A stretch of DNA of 20,864 bases from Candidatus Gorgonimonas leptogorgiae (GTDB lineage: Bacteria; Pseudomonadota; Gammaproteobacteria; Pseudomonadales; Endozoicomonadaceae). The translations under genes and the position numbers were made by a program. How positions within the stretch are numbered: the first letter of the stretch is position 1; each line of letters starts with the position of its first letter. The stretch lies in NCBI GenBank assembly GCA_929200515.1, contig CAKNAD010000018.1, positions 1-20,864 of the forward strand, read 5' to 3'. This document shows positions 7,514 through 14,967 of the stretch, piece by piece. The notes beneath the pieces are model-generated. The model saw nothing but the letters and a program-made list of their open reading frames with translations. It did no database searches and was not told the DNA's origin.

Positions 7514-8284
7514 ATGTATAAAAACATGGCTATAAAATTTATTTCAGATATACATTTATCTCCAGAGCGTAAAGGTATTACTCAAAGTTTTATTCATTAT
7601 ATGAAAAATAGAGCTTTGGCGGCAGATGCTTTATATATTCTAGGAGATTTTTTCCATATTTGGATAGGCGACGATGCCATGGAAGAATGGCATTATAATA
7701 TTACAAAGTTGCTAAGAGAATACGTATGTACAGGCAGGAGCCTATATGTAATGTCTGGTAATCATGATTTTTGTTATGGGAAAAAATTTATTGAAGAAAC
7801 AGGCTGCTACTTATTAGAAGAGCCCCATGTTTTATGCTATCAAGGTCAGCAAATTTTACTTATTCATGGCGATATGCTTTGCACTGAAGATAAAAGCTAC
7901 CAAAGGTACAAAAAAATTATAAGAAATAAGTTGGTGATTAAATTATTATTAGCATTGCCATTATCCTGTAGAAATAAATTAGCTAACTCAATAAGCAAAA
8001 AAAGTAAATTTCAAGATAACAATAAACAAACAATAAATGATTTACTAAATATTCCAGATAGCGAAGTTATTAAACTGATGAACCAATACCAAGTTACCAC
8101 GTTAATACATGGACACACTCATAGGCCAAATAAACATAATATTGCTTTAGATCATAATAAAATTGGAACAAGGTACGTTCTAGGTGACTGGAGTAATTAT
8201 GGATGGGATATAACTATAGAAGATAACCAAATTGAGTTACAAAAGTTTGATTTATATCAACCAAAAATAGAAAGTCTAGGGTGA
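7514..8284 (+). CDS. lpxH: LpxH, UDP-2,3-diacylglucosamine pyrophosphohydrolase
   Basis: 256 residues; E. coli LpxH has 240. It cleaves UDP-2,3-diacyl-glucosamine to lipid X in lipid A synthesis, at the inner face of the cytoplasmic membrane. The metallophosphoesterase motifs are complete: DIHLS (Asp12, His14), LGDFFHIWIGDD (Asp45), SGNHDF (Asn83, His84), LIHGDMLC (His118) and IHGHTHRP (199-205). The first ATG abuts the ppiB stop. A second ATG four codons on (7526) also gives a family-like N-terminus (MAIKFISDIHL), and neither has a convincing Shine-Dalgarno sequence. With kdsB it indicates a functional lipid A-Kdo pathway. Confidence 0.95.
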   Translation: MYKNMAIKFISDIHLSPERKGITQSFIHYMKNRALAADALYILGDFFHIWIGDDAMEEWHYNITKLLREYVCTGRSLYVMSGNHDFCYGKKFIEETGCYLLEEPHVLCYQGQQILLIHGDMLCTEDKSYQRYKKIIRNKLVIKLLLALPLSCRNKLANSISKKSKFQDNNKQTINDLLNIPDSEVIKLMNQYQVTTLIHGHTHRPNKHNIALDHNKIGTRYVLGDWSNYGWDITIEDNQIELQKFDLYQPKIESLG

Positions 8285-8312
8285 GAATGCTTAGATTTAT
8301 TTGTTAGTTATA

Positions 8313-8340
8313 TTGATAAAACTAGAAAACCGACGATATT
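8313..8340 (+). promoter_or_regulatory. Possible promoter of the 8378 gene
   Basis: TTGATA (8313-8318) lies 16 bases before GATATT (8335-8340). The gene's own AAGGA ribosome-binding site precedes its ATG. This suggests transcription separate from ppiB-lpxH, although no terminator is visible after lpxH. Confidence 0.4.
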
Positions 8341-8377
8341 CCTTATAAATAAAAACATAATAAATTTAAGGAATTAT

Positions 8378-9931
8378 ATGAATATACCTAATGGTTCTGT
8401 GCCTCCTGTTAATGAGAACAATTCTAAAGATAGATTAACCAACGACTCTTCTGCTTTTGGTCGTGGTGTCAATGTTAGAGAAAGAAAGAATAGTTGTAAT
8501 TCAGGTACAACTCCACAGTTATCAAATAAAAAAATAACCTCACGAGAAGCTGATACAATTCCTTCAGCAGAGAGTTATGTAAGTAATAAGAATACTGTAG
8601 TAGGTGCAGATAATTCAGAAGAGCATATTTATGACGAAGTGCCAGATGATAGTGACGATTTCTATGTAAGCTCTGTAGAAGATGCAACAAGTACACCTAA
8701 TAGCAGAGATGTTAGTATATACGATGATAATACTGTAGTTGGAGAGGAATCAATTTATGAAAGCTTTAGTGCAGATGGTACTCCTTTAGCTGATTCTACA
8801 CGTCCAGATTTAGGACCACTCCCTCCAACACCTTCTAGCCAAGATTCAGTAGCTACAACAGAAGAAGATAAAAACACTTTGCTTCAAAAAGTAAAGGACG
8901 TTGCTTCTACAGTACATAAATGGATTGATAACAACAGGAAGTTATCTCTTGCTATTGCACTAGGGGTAGTAGCGGCAATCGGTTTCGCTACTGGTGGAGC
9001 CGGAGTTGCTGTCGGACTAGTGGCATGTATATGCATAATATCTCTATCGCTTGTGCATGCGTTAGAGACACCCAATGCAGAATCTCCAGAACCTAACCCA
9101 TCACCCTTACCATCACCCTTACCATCTCCTGCAACAAATCCTAGGGCAAATCCTGGAGCAAACGCTGCGACAAATGCTGCGACAAATGCTGCGACAAATG
9201 CAGAAACAAATGCAGGAACAAATGCAGGAACAAATGCTAGAACAGCGGATGCTACGCATAGTATATCGGATAGTAGTAATGATTTTATTACAGAGTTATC
9301 TAAAGCAGTAACCTCAAACCCTGAATATGAAGCTATAATATCATCAGTTGCACCAGGAGTAATAAATGGTGCTCATAGTTTTGCAGGTGATAATACTAGT
9401 CTTAATGTTAATGATTTATTAAGACAAACAATAAAGGACTGTAACTTCGGTATAGAAGAAGTAAATAAAATGATCGATGATATAGACTCAAAAAACGATA
9501 GTGAAGCATTGAATGGTTTAGTAAATAGGGCAGATCTATCTAGAGCTGATGTATCTAACGTGGAAGAGATATATATAAATATTCGAGATGTTTTGGTTGA
9601 ATATAAGCAAGAAAAATTATCTGAATATAAGGAGTTAGATATTAGTACATATTCTCAACATCAACGTATGATAAGTGCTCCTTATTTAGCACAAATGAAT
9701 GCTTTAAATATTGAATTTAAAGGTTTATTAAAACATGAGATAGATGATATAAGAGCCGTCTGTAATTATAATGCTGATAATATTTTACAAAATAACGATG
9801 GTATATCAGCTAAAAAGTTTAAAGACTTATTGTTATCAAAAGTAACAGATGACGCTAGAAGAGGCAACCTTAATCCAGCAGCTCTTGATGCAGTTATTAA
9901 AAAATTTACTGAAAATAAATTTTTTAAATAG
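8378..9931 (+). CDS. Unrecognised membrane protein with tyrosine motifs, bilobed hydrophobic domain and NAxT repeats; candidate host-interaction protein
   Basis: 517 residues, family not recognised. No Sec signal peptide. Residues 1-180 are polar and low in complexity. They hold tyrosine motifs EEHIYDEV (Tyr85), VSIYDDN (Tyr115) and EESIYESF (Tyr127); the first and last belong to a repeated unit beginning NTVVG. A PLPPTP segment is at 147-152. Residues 189-228 are hydrophobic with a GGAG turn, i.e. one bilobed hairpin. Residues 241-251 are a P-S-P-L repeat, and 254-289 are nine tetrapeptides of type N-A-x-T. The C-terminal 220 residues are predicted helical and charged. The tyrosine motifs resemble those phosphorylated by host kinases in Tarp and AnkA, and the hairpin resembles chlamydial Inc proteins. 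These are pattern resemblances, so effector function is inference. AAGGA precedes the ATG. It is flanked by housekeeping genes. Confidence 0.75.
   Translation: MNIPNGSVPPVNENNSKDRLTNDSSAFGRGVNVRERKNSCNSGTTPQLSNKKITSREADTIPSAESYVSNKNTVVGADNSEEHIYDEVPDDSDDFYVSSVEDATSTPNSRDVSIYDDNTVVGEESIYESFSADGTPLADSTRPDLGPLPPTPSSQDSVATTEEDKNTLLQKVKDVASTVHKWIDNNRKLSLAIALGVVAAIGFATGGAGVAVGLVACICIISLSLVHALETPNAESPEPNPSPLPSPLPSPATNPRANPGANAATNAATNAATNAETNAGTNAGTNARTADATHSISDSSNDFITELSKAVTSNPEYEAIISSVAPGVINGAHSFAGDNTSLNVNDLLRQTIKDCNFGIEEVNKMIDDIDSKNDSEALNGLVNRADLSRADVSNVEEIYINIRDVLVEYKQEKLSEYKELDISTYSQHQRMISAPYLAQMNALNIEFKGLLKHEIDDIRAVCNYNADNILQNNDGISAKKFKDLLLSKVTDDARRGNLNPAALDAVIKKFTENKFFK
9137..9244 (+). repeat. 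In-frame 12-bp tandem repeat (about nine units)
   Basis: Units of the type ACAAATGCTGCG encode N-A-x-T tetrapeptides (NPRA, NPGA, NAAT three times, NAET, NAGT twice, NART). Adjacent units around 9165-9200 are nearly identical in DNA. A second short 12-bp repeat at about 9098-9130 encodes P-S-P-L. Both keep the reading frame, so copy number can change without disrupting the protein. Confidence 0.85.
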
Positions 9932-9946
9932 CTCTATATCTTAGTT

Positions 9947-9982
9947 AGGGCATTAAATTATACTTTGATTTTTTAATGTCCT
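9947..9982 (+). terminator. Possible terminator after the 8378 gene
   Basis: AGGGCATTAAA (9947-9957) pairs with TTTAATGTCCT (9972-9982) in an 11-bp stem with one G-T pair. No T-run follows on the plus side, so it is a weak call, but it sits in the convergent gap 16 bases after the stop. Confidence 0.45.
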
Positions 9983-9995
9983 TACATGATTCTAA

Positions 9996-10018
9996 AGCAT
10001 TAACTATAAAATAATGCT
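9996..10018 (-). terminator. Hairpin at the end of the gsp operon
   Basis: AGCATTA (9996-10002) and TAATGCT (10012-10018) form a 7-bp stem immediately beyond the gspM stop. The stem is weak and no T-run follows, so termination is only possible. Confidence 0.35.
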
Positions 10019-10019
10019 G

Positions 10020-10550
10020 TTAATCTAAAACAATATAGATTTTTACCCTTCCATATTTTTTTGCTTTGCTGATTGAAATGTCAATAACACTTACTTTATA
10101 GTCATTTTCTAACATTATTAACCACTTTAATACTTTTTGATATGCAATATCATCACTTGATACAGCAATAAGGTTTTCTTTTATTTCTATTTTAGACAGT
10201 TGAATGTTTTGCTTAAAAGCAGTGTTTTTTATTAATGAAATTTTTTCATTAATATTCTTAGGTTTGTTTCCTGAATGAAGTTCTCTGTATATTTTTTGAG
10301 AATTATTCTGTATACTATTTAGGCTTTCTAACTGTAATAATAAGGATTTTTGGTTATAATCTCGCCAAGAATGGATAGGAGATAGAATACCAAAATATAA
10401 TACAGTAGCAGATAAAAATATTGTAAAACTAGCTAAAAAAATTTTTTCTTTATCTGATTTTACAATAAACCACGCATTTATTTTACTAAAATAGTCTTTT
10501 GCAAAGTATACTATCCCCTTAATAATATTATTTTTAATTATAGTTTTCAT
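10020..10550 (-). CDS. gspM: GspM, T2SS inner-membrane platform protein
   Basis: 176 residues; family members have about 150-180. Short cytoplasmic N-terminus, one membrane helix at about 37-58 (KIFLASFTIFLSATVLYFGIL) and the typical SPIHSWRDY after it. A coiled-coil-prone stretch with many Gln/Leu/Ser follows, then a small C-terminal alpha/beta domain ending KKYGRVKIYIVLD. GspM binds GspL and GspC in the inner-membrane assembly platform. Primary sequence is weakly conserved in this family. The call rests on topology, size and the ATGA overlap with gspL as the last gene of the operon. No gspN follows. Confidence 0.85.
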   Translation of the reverse strand: MKTIIKNNIIKGIVYFAKDYFSKINAWFIVKSDKEKIFLASFTIFLSATVLYFGILSPIHSWRDYNQKSLLLQLESLNSIQNNSQKIYRELHSGNKPKNINEKISLIKNTAFKQNIQLSKIEIKENLIAVSSDDIAYQKVLKWLIMLENDYKVSVIDISISKAKKYGRVKIYIVLD

Positions 10551-11845
10551 GCTTTTTTACCTACTAATAGAGATTTTGTTTTATCTTTAGTATATTCCTG
10601 AACGTCTAGATTATATTTATCAAGAATAGATTTTAATTTATTTACTTCTTGTATATCCCCACCACTAAATTCTAATTTTATTTTTTTAGAGTTAGAAGAA
10701 TAATCTATTTTTTCAAGTAGTGATTGTAATTTAGCTTCTTCAATAGCAGCTGATAAGCGATACCAAACAAATAAAAAGGTATTGTCAGTAGTTCCTTGGT
10801 CAAAGCCCTTCATTCTATTTTTTAGCATTTTTTGCACATCAAATTTATAGTCTTTTTTTTGTAAGGCACGAATTGCCTGTTGATCTTTAGGAAATATTGC
10901 AATATATTTTTCTGTGTTTATTTTCCAAAGATCATTTTTTTTCTGTAAATAGCTAAATCCTAAGCCTGTAGAGATTAAAATATCAATAACAAATAAACAA
11001 CACAAGGCAATAGCAATTGGCTTCCATTTATGAATAAGTTTGCCGATTTTTCTTTTGCAAGCATAGGCTCCTTGTCTTAAGTCAACTATGGAGTTGTTTT
11101 TTAATTTTTTCTTATAAGTTTCACTTATATAATCTAAAATAGTACAATCTAATTTGATTGTATCTATAGATAACTTGTTTTGCACTGCGTTAGTTATTAA
11201 GCTTATATCTTTTTGGCATGTTTCAGTCGTATATTTTAAAATAACATTATTAACGTCTTCTGTGGTTTTAATATTATCAAAATAATTGATTATTGTTTCA
11301 TGACTTGCAACTATACCTTGGTCATCTTTATTAACTATAATTAACGATGATTTATCTAAAAATAAACTAATACTGTTTTTTTCTGTATGGTATAGCTGAG
11401 CTTCTGCTATTAAGCTATCTAGAGGAATTAAATATTGATTAAATAAAGCTATTATGTCTTTAATTAAGTTATTTTTAATGGCACATACGCTTATATGTCC
11501 AGATATGTTGTTAAGTGCAGAATGTTGAATATGCATTTCTTCAATATTGTCTGCAAGGTATTCTTCTACAAGATACGGTAAAGTAGAAGATAGATATTTT
11601 CTATGCTTTTCGTTTGTTGCTATGTTTTTATATAACACCATAGTACTAGGTAGCGCTAATACTACTGTATAATTACTGTTACCATTAGATGTTAATGATT
11701 TATAATAGCTAGTAAAATCTTCGATTTTTCCAGTAGTTTCAACTTGTTTGTCTTTTTTACCGTTGCCAATTATGCACCACTGTAGATTTGTGTTTTTATC
11801 TAAATAATAACTGGTTTCAGGTGTTCTGATTATAATAGTATTCAT
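10547..11845 (-). CDS. gspL: GspL, T2SS inner-membrane platform protein that recruits GspE
   Basis: 432 residues; the family has about 380-420. The N-terminal cytoplasmic part (about 1-270) has the actin-like GspL fold plan, with VVLALPSTMVLYKNI, YLSSTLPYLVEEYLAD and AQLYHTE. A single membrane helix lies at about 275-297 (PIAIALCCLFVIDILIST). The periplasmic C-terminus ends in a ferredoxin-like domain (KIKLEFSGGDIQEVNKLKSI). The LPYLVEEYL segment, usual in GspL as LPYLLEE, is the strongest identifier. It couples the GspE ATPase to the membrane. The start overlaps the gspK stop as ATGA, and its stop overlaps gspM the same way. Confidence 0.93.
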   Translation of the reverse strand: MNTIIIRTPETSYYLDKNTNLQWCIIGNGKKDKQVETTGKIEDFTSYYKSLTSNGNSNYTVVLALPSTMVLYKNIATNEKHRKYLSSTLPYLVEEYLADNIEEMHIQHSALNNISGHISVCAIKNNLIKDIIALFNQYLIPLDSLIAEAQLYHTEKNSISLFLDKSSLIIVNKDDQGIVASHETIINYFDNIKTTEDVNNVILKYTTETCQKDISLITNAVQNKLSIDTIKLDCTILDYISETYKKKLKNNSIVDLRQGAYACKRKIGKLIHKWKPIAIALCCLFVIDILISTGLGFSYLQKKNDLWKINTEKYIAIFPKDQQAIRALQKKDYKFDVQKMLKNRMKGFDQGTTDNTFLFVWYRLSAAIEEAKLQSLLEKIDYSSNSKKIKLEFSGGDIQEVNKLKSILDKYNLDVQEYTKDKTKSLLVGKKA

Positions 11846-12867
11846 TGTTTATTCGCAAAATTTTCTGTATCAATAGCTTGCCACTGATAATTAGGACCAA
11901 GTTCCCGAGCAATTACTTTAGGTTTAGCATGTTTTGAATAAAAAATATCTGATTTAATAAAAAAACTAAATCCATTATTCTTCGATGTAATATGCAGTGA
12001 AATAAAATTAGAATTAAACCCTATGGGTAATTTTTTTAAGTTATCTATTGTATCATAATTGTTATAATCCATAAATAATTTAGTTATATCTTGCCAATTT
12101 TTGTAATTTTTATTTGAAGTACTTTTTAGATCGCTAATATTTATTCCAAATAAATTATCTATAGATCTAAGAATTATTTGATTGGCTGTATTTAAATTTA
12201 ATTTCGCCTCAGCTGGTAACACAGTAATTAGTGTTGATAATTTTTGTTTATCTTCTATAGATATATCTTCTAGTAAATTGATACATGAAGTAGTAAATAC
12301 CTTTTTGAGATTATATTTATTTTCATCGTTAGTATCATTTTTGCTAGAAAGATAGTGCTTTGAAGGATTTTTATTATTAATAATATCATTTAATTGATCA
12401 GCAATTTGTATATTTAACGAAGATAAAGACAGCATTTGCTGCAAAATATTAAGCATAGTTTGATGCTGATTAAATTTTTCTGTATTATCTACAGATTTAG
12501 GTTCAATAAGCCAGCTTAAATTAAACAAGGAATTTTGATCTACCGCCTTAATAGTTACCTCTCCATTAGATATTTTATATGGAAATTGATTAAGATCATT
12601 TATATTTATAGAATCTACTTTTTTAATGTTAGACCCTAGATACTCTAAAGAATATCTTTCTATAGCAAATACATTTTGTTTTGCCTGCACTCTATTTATG
12701 AACATAGTTGCTTTTTTGTTATTAGTATGAATTTCATACGCTATTGTGCTAATAGTAGCTACTACAATAGAAAATATTGCAAGAATAGAAATAAGAACTA
12801 CGCCCTTTTGACGAGATCTACCAGCTCCTTTAATCATAACAGCTTTATTTTTCATGTTGGTATTCAT
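11842..12867 (-). CDS. gspK: GspK, minor pseudopilin
   Basis: 341 residues; GspK usually has about 320-340, much larger than other pseudopilins. The prepilin leader RSRQKG is followed by VVLISILAIFSIVVATIST, with cleavage after Gly22. There is no Glu at +5, which is characteristic of GspK among pseudopilins. Downstream, KAVDQNSLFNLSWL and LNLNTANQIILRSI match family blocks; the latter is the helix-hairpin-like LNxNTA motif. GspK caps the pseudopilus tip with GspI and GspJ. AAGGAG sits well placed before the ATG. Confidence 0.94.
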   Translation of the reverse strand: MNTNMKNKAVMIKGAGRSRQKGVVLISILAIFSIVVATISTIAYEIHTNNKKATMFINRVQAKQNVFAIERYSLEYLGSNIKKVDSININDLNQFPYKISNGEVTIKAVDQNSLFNLSWLIEPKSVDNTEKFNQHQTMLNILQQMLSLSSLNIQIADQLNDIINNKNPSKHYLSSKNDTNDENKYNLKKVFTTSCINLLEDISIEDKQKLSTLITVLPAEAKLNLNTANQIILRSIDNLFGINISDLKSTSNKNYKNWQDITKLFMDYNNYDTIDNLKKLPIGFNSNFISLHITSKNNGFSFFIKSDIFYSKHAKPKVIARELGPNYQWQAIDTENFANKQ

Positions 12868-12894
12868 TTTTATTCTCCTTTCTGAATAACCCCT

Positions 12895-13578
12895 TTATTG
12901 ACCTAAGGTTTTAAAATCGTCGTTATCTAAACACGCAGGAAGAGGGAGTAAAACTAAGGATGAACCATTGCTTTCTGTTACTATTTTAATTTCAATAGCT
13001 TTAGGTATTAAAGGGTATTGTTTGGTTTTAGTTTTATTGTTTGTAGAACTAGACAATAAGGACCCTTTAGAATTATTAGTATCAACAGGCCATTTTTTAT
13101 GCCATTTGCTATTTTCATCAAAAAATCTTACTTCAAAATTAGTTACTCCCGATAATATTATTTGTTTATACCGAGTAAATTTTTCACTTTGTGGTTTATC
13201 AACCCAAAAATACCGGATAAGATTATTTTTTTCTAGAGAATAAGCGACTAATAAATAATCATTGGTATTTTCTTTTAAAATACTTTGTTTGCCATGACGT
13301 AAGAATTTTATTTTATAGCCATCATTACTTGGTGACTTAAATACATTTTGATAATATTTATTTGTTTTTAACCCAGCCCCTGTTACTTGTAAAAAATCTT
13401 TTTCAAGTATAAGCTCGGCATTAATGTTTTCATTTAGAGAATGAAACTCACTTTCTACAGTATTTTTAATATTAGATGATGAATTAAGTATTTTATATGC
13501 TGCAAAGCTTATCATCATAAAAATTGTAATGGCTATCAATAGCTCTATAAGCATGGATCCTAACTGTCGTGACATCAT
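12895..13578 (-). CDS. gspJ: GspJ, minor pseudopilin
   Basis: 227 residues; the usual size is about 200-220. The short leader MMSRQLG is followed by SMLIELLIAITIFMMISFAA, with cleavage after Gly7 and the conserved Glu at +5. The body has the W-type beta-sheet blocks of GspJ: YSLEKNNLIRYFWV and ILSGVTNFEVRFFD, then PKAIEIKIVTES. It forms the pseudopilus tip with GspI and GspK. The start follows the gspI stop by one base; a second ATG is directly adjacent (13575), so the exact first codon is uncertain. Confidence 0.92.
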   Translation of the reverse strand: MMSRQLGSMLIELLIAITIFMMISFAAYKILNSSSNIKNTVESEFHSLNENINAELILEKDFLQVTGAGLKTNKYYQNVFKSPSNDGYKIKFLRHGKQSILKENTNDYLLVAYSLEKNNLIRYFWVDKPQSEKFTRYKQIILSGVTNFEVRFFDENSKWHKKWPVDTNNSKGSLLSSSTNNKTKTKQYPLIPKAIEIKIVTESNGSSLVLLPLPACLDNDDFKTLGQ

Positions 13579-13579
13579 C

Positions 13580-13984
13580 TTATTTTACCTTGCGCAAGTA
13601 AGTATCTAAGACATAAATATTAGGGGTATTTGCGTCAGGTAACTTGCTACCTTCAAAAACCTCTATAATTACTTTTCTAATATTTGGTCTATTTGTTTCT
13701 TCAAATCTTTCTTTAATAACCCATTCATGCCCTGCATAATTTTGCACTTGGGGGTACGTAGCAGCTCCAGAGTATTTATCTCTAATATGCAAATTAATTA
13801 TGTAGTTATCTGCAATTTGAGCGGCTAAAACTTTACGCTTTATTCTATCGGTATTTTTAATTGACATTTGCCCACGGTACATAACAACCGAAACTAAAAT
13901 GCTAAATACTAATAAAGCTATTAAGACCTCAAACAGAGTAAATCCTTTGCTCTTTATCAATTTACTACTGCTGAATTTGTACAT
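13580..13984 (-). CDS. gspI: GspI, minor pseudopilin
   Basis: 134 residues; the family has about 120-130. The leader ends KSKG and is followed by FTLFEVLIALLVFSILVSVV, with the prepilin cleavage glycine and Glu at +5. The helix continues with the family-like VLAAQIADNYIIN. GspI nucleates the tip complex with GspJ and GspK. The ATG at 13984 is preferred; the codon before it is GTG and extends the frame by only one residue. It overlaps gspH by about 20 bases, consistent with coupling. Confidence 0.92.
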   Translation of the reverse strand: MYKFSSSKLIKSKGFTLFEVLIALLVFSILVSVVMYRGQMSIKNTDRIKRKVLAAQIADNYIINLHIRDKYSGAATYPQVQNYAGHEWVIKERFEETNRPNIRKVIIEVFEGSKLPDANTPNIYVLDTYLRKVK

Positions 13985-14474
13985 CACTTACACCATTAGT
14001 TAATATAGTTATAGATAAATCAGGCTCTTTGGTAATCAAGCATTTAAATGGAGTAATGGTTGAATCAGGGTAGAAAATAATATGAGGATAATCAAAGTTA
14101 TTATTGTTATCTGTATTATTCATTAATTCGATTCTATAATTTTCTTCTCCTATTTGATGATAAGAATAAGGAGATTTTTTTAATACTTTCCATAGTGCTT
14201 TTTCATGGTCTAGTTCCCACCAAAAATACCCATCAGTGGCTATTGAAAGGCCATAAGCATTATTTTTTAACAGTGCAATACTTCTGAGGTTGTTGCACAG
14301 CCTTACTAAAGTTAGAGACTCTGAATTAATATTTTTCTTTTGAAAATTTTCTGGAGAAAATTTGTAAAATGCCAAACCCGTTAAAATGCTAATTATTAAA
14401 ATTACAACCAAAAGCTCTATTAGAGTCAAGCCTTGATTTTTTTTATGGGATGCACTTTTATTTATAAAAAACAT
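13965..14474 (-). CDS. gspH: GspH, minor pseudopilin
   Basis: 169 residues, typical for GspH. The leader MFFINKSASHKKNQG is followed by LTLIELLVVILIISILTGLA, with cleavage after Gly15 and Glu at +5. The rest is a weakly conserved beta-rich domain with GLSIATDGYFWWEL and PYSYHQIGEENYRIEL. Assignment as GspH rather than GspI or GspJ rests on order (after gspG, before gspI) and length. It probably connects the GspG shaft to the tip complex. No strong ribosome-binding site precedes the ATG. Confidence 0.9.
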   Translation of the reverse strand: MFFINKSASHKKNQGLTLIELLVVILIISILTGLAFYKFSPENFQKKNINSESLTLVRLCNNLRSIALLKNNAYGLSIATDGYFWWELDHEKALWKVLKKSPYSYHQIGEENYRIELMNNTDNNNNFDYPHIIFYPDSTITPFKCLITKEPDLSITILTNGVSDVQIQQ

Positions 14475-14501
14475 ATAATATTTTGTTACTATTTAAGTAA
14501 A

Positions 14502-14939
14502 TTATTGTTCTGAATCTTCTGCTTCTTGATCCCAATTACCTATGATATTTTCATCGCTGTCGTTTGTTTTATTTTCAATATAACAATAAATATCATAGCT
14601 TCCATGCTCTCCTGGAGAAACATAATAATATTCATTTCCCCATGGATCTTTAGGAACTTTATTTAAATATCCGCGCCACCTTTTAGGAATTGGGTCTAAA
14701 TTAGGTTTAGTTACTAAAGCCTGTAATCCTTGGTCTTGTGTAGGATATAAGTCGTTATCAAACTTATATAACTCTAGTGCTTCTGAGATTGCATTTATAT
14801 TCGCTTTAGCTACAGAAACACGGGCTTGAGCGGGTCTATCAAGCACCTTTGGTACTATCAAAGATGCCAACACCCCAATGATAACAACAACAATCATTAT
14901 TTCTATTAAAGTAAATCCTTCGACTCTTTTTGAGCGCAT
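14502..14939 (-). CDS. gspG: GspG, major pseudopilin
   Basis: 145 residues, the usual size. The leader MRSKRVEG is followed by FTLIEIMIVVVIIGVLASLI (cleavage after Gly8, Glu at +5) and VPKVLDRPAQAR. Diagnostic blocks follow: LELYKFDNDLYPTQDQGLQA and KVPKDPWGNEYYYVSPGEHG, then SYDIYCY. GspG polymerises into the pseudopilus shaft that pushes substrates through GspD. The C-terminal tail is strongly acidic (NWDQEAEDSEQ) and is longer than the usual ending after the ITNW-type motif. AGAGGA precedes the ATG. This is the best-conserved pseudopilin here. Confidence 0.96.
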   Translation of the reverse strand: MRSKRVEGFTLIEIMIVVVIIGVLASLIVPKVLDRPAQARVSVAKANINAISEALELYKFDNDLYPTQDQGLQALVTKPNLDPIPKRWRGYLNKVPKDPWGNEYYYVSPGEHGSYDIYCYIENKTNDSDENIIGNWDQEAEDSEQ

Positions 14940-14967
14940 TTAGTTTCCTCTTGTAAAAATTAATAGT

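Noticed and set aside
9137..9244. CRISPR array
   Set aside because: The repeats are 12 bp, directly tandem, without spacers, and in frame within a coding sequence.
9075..9311. Gln/Met-rich plus-strand frame overlapping the tandem repeats
   Set aside because: It is a shadow frame of the 12-bp repeat in the 8378 gene.
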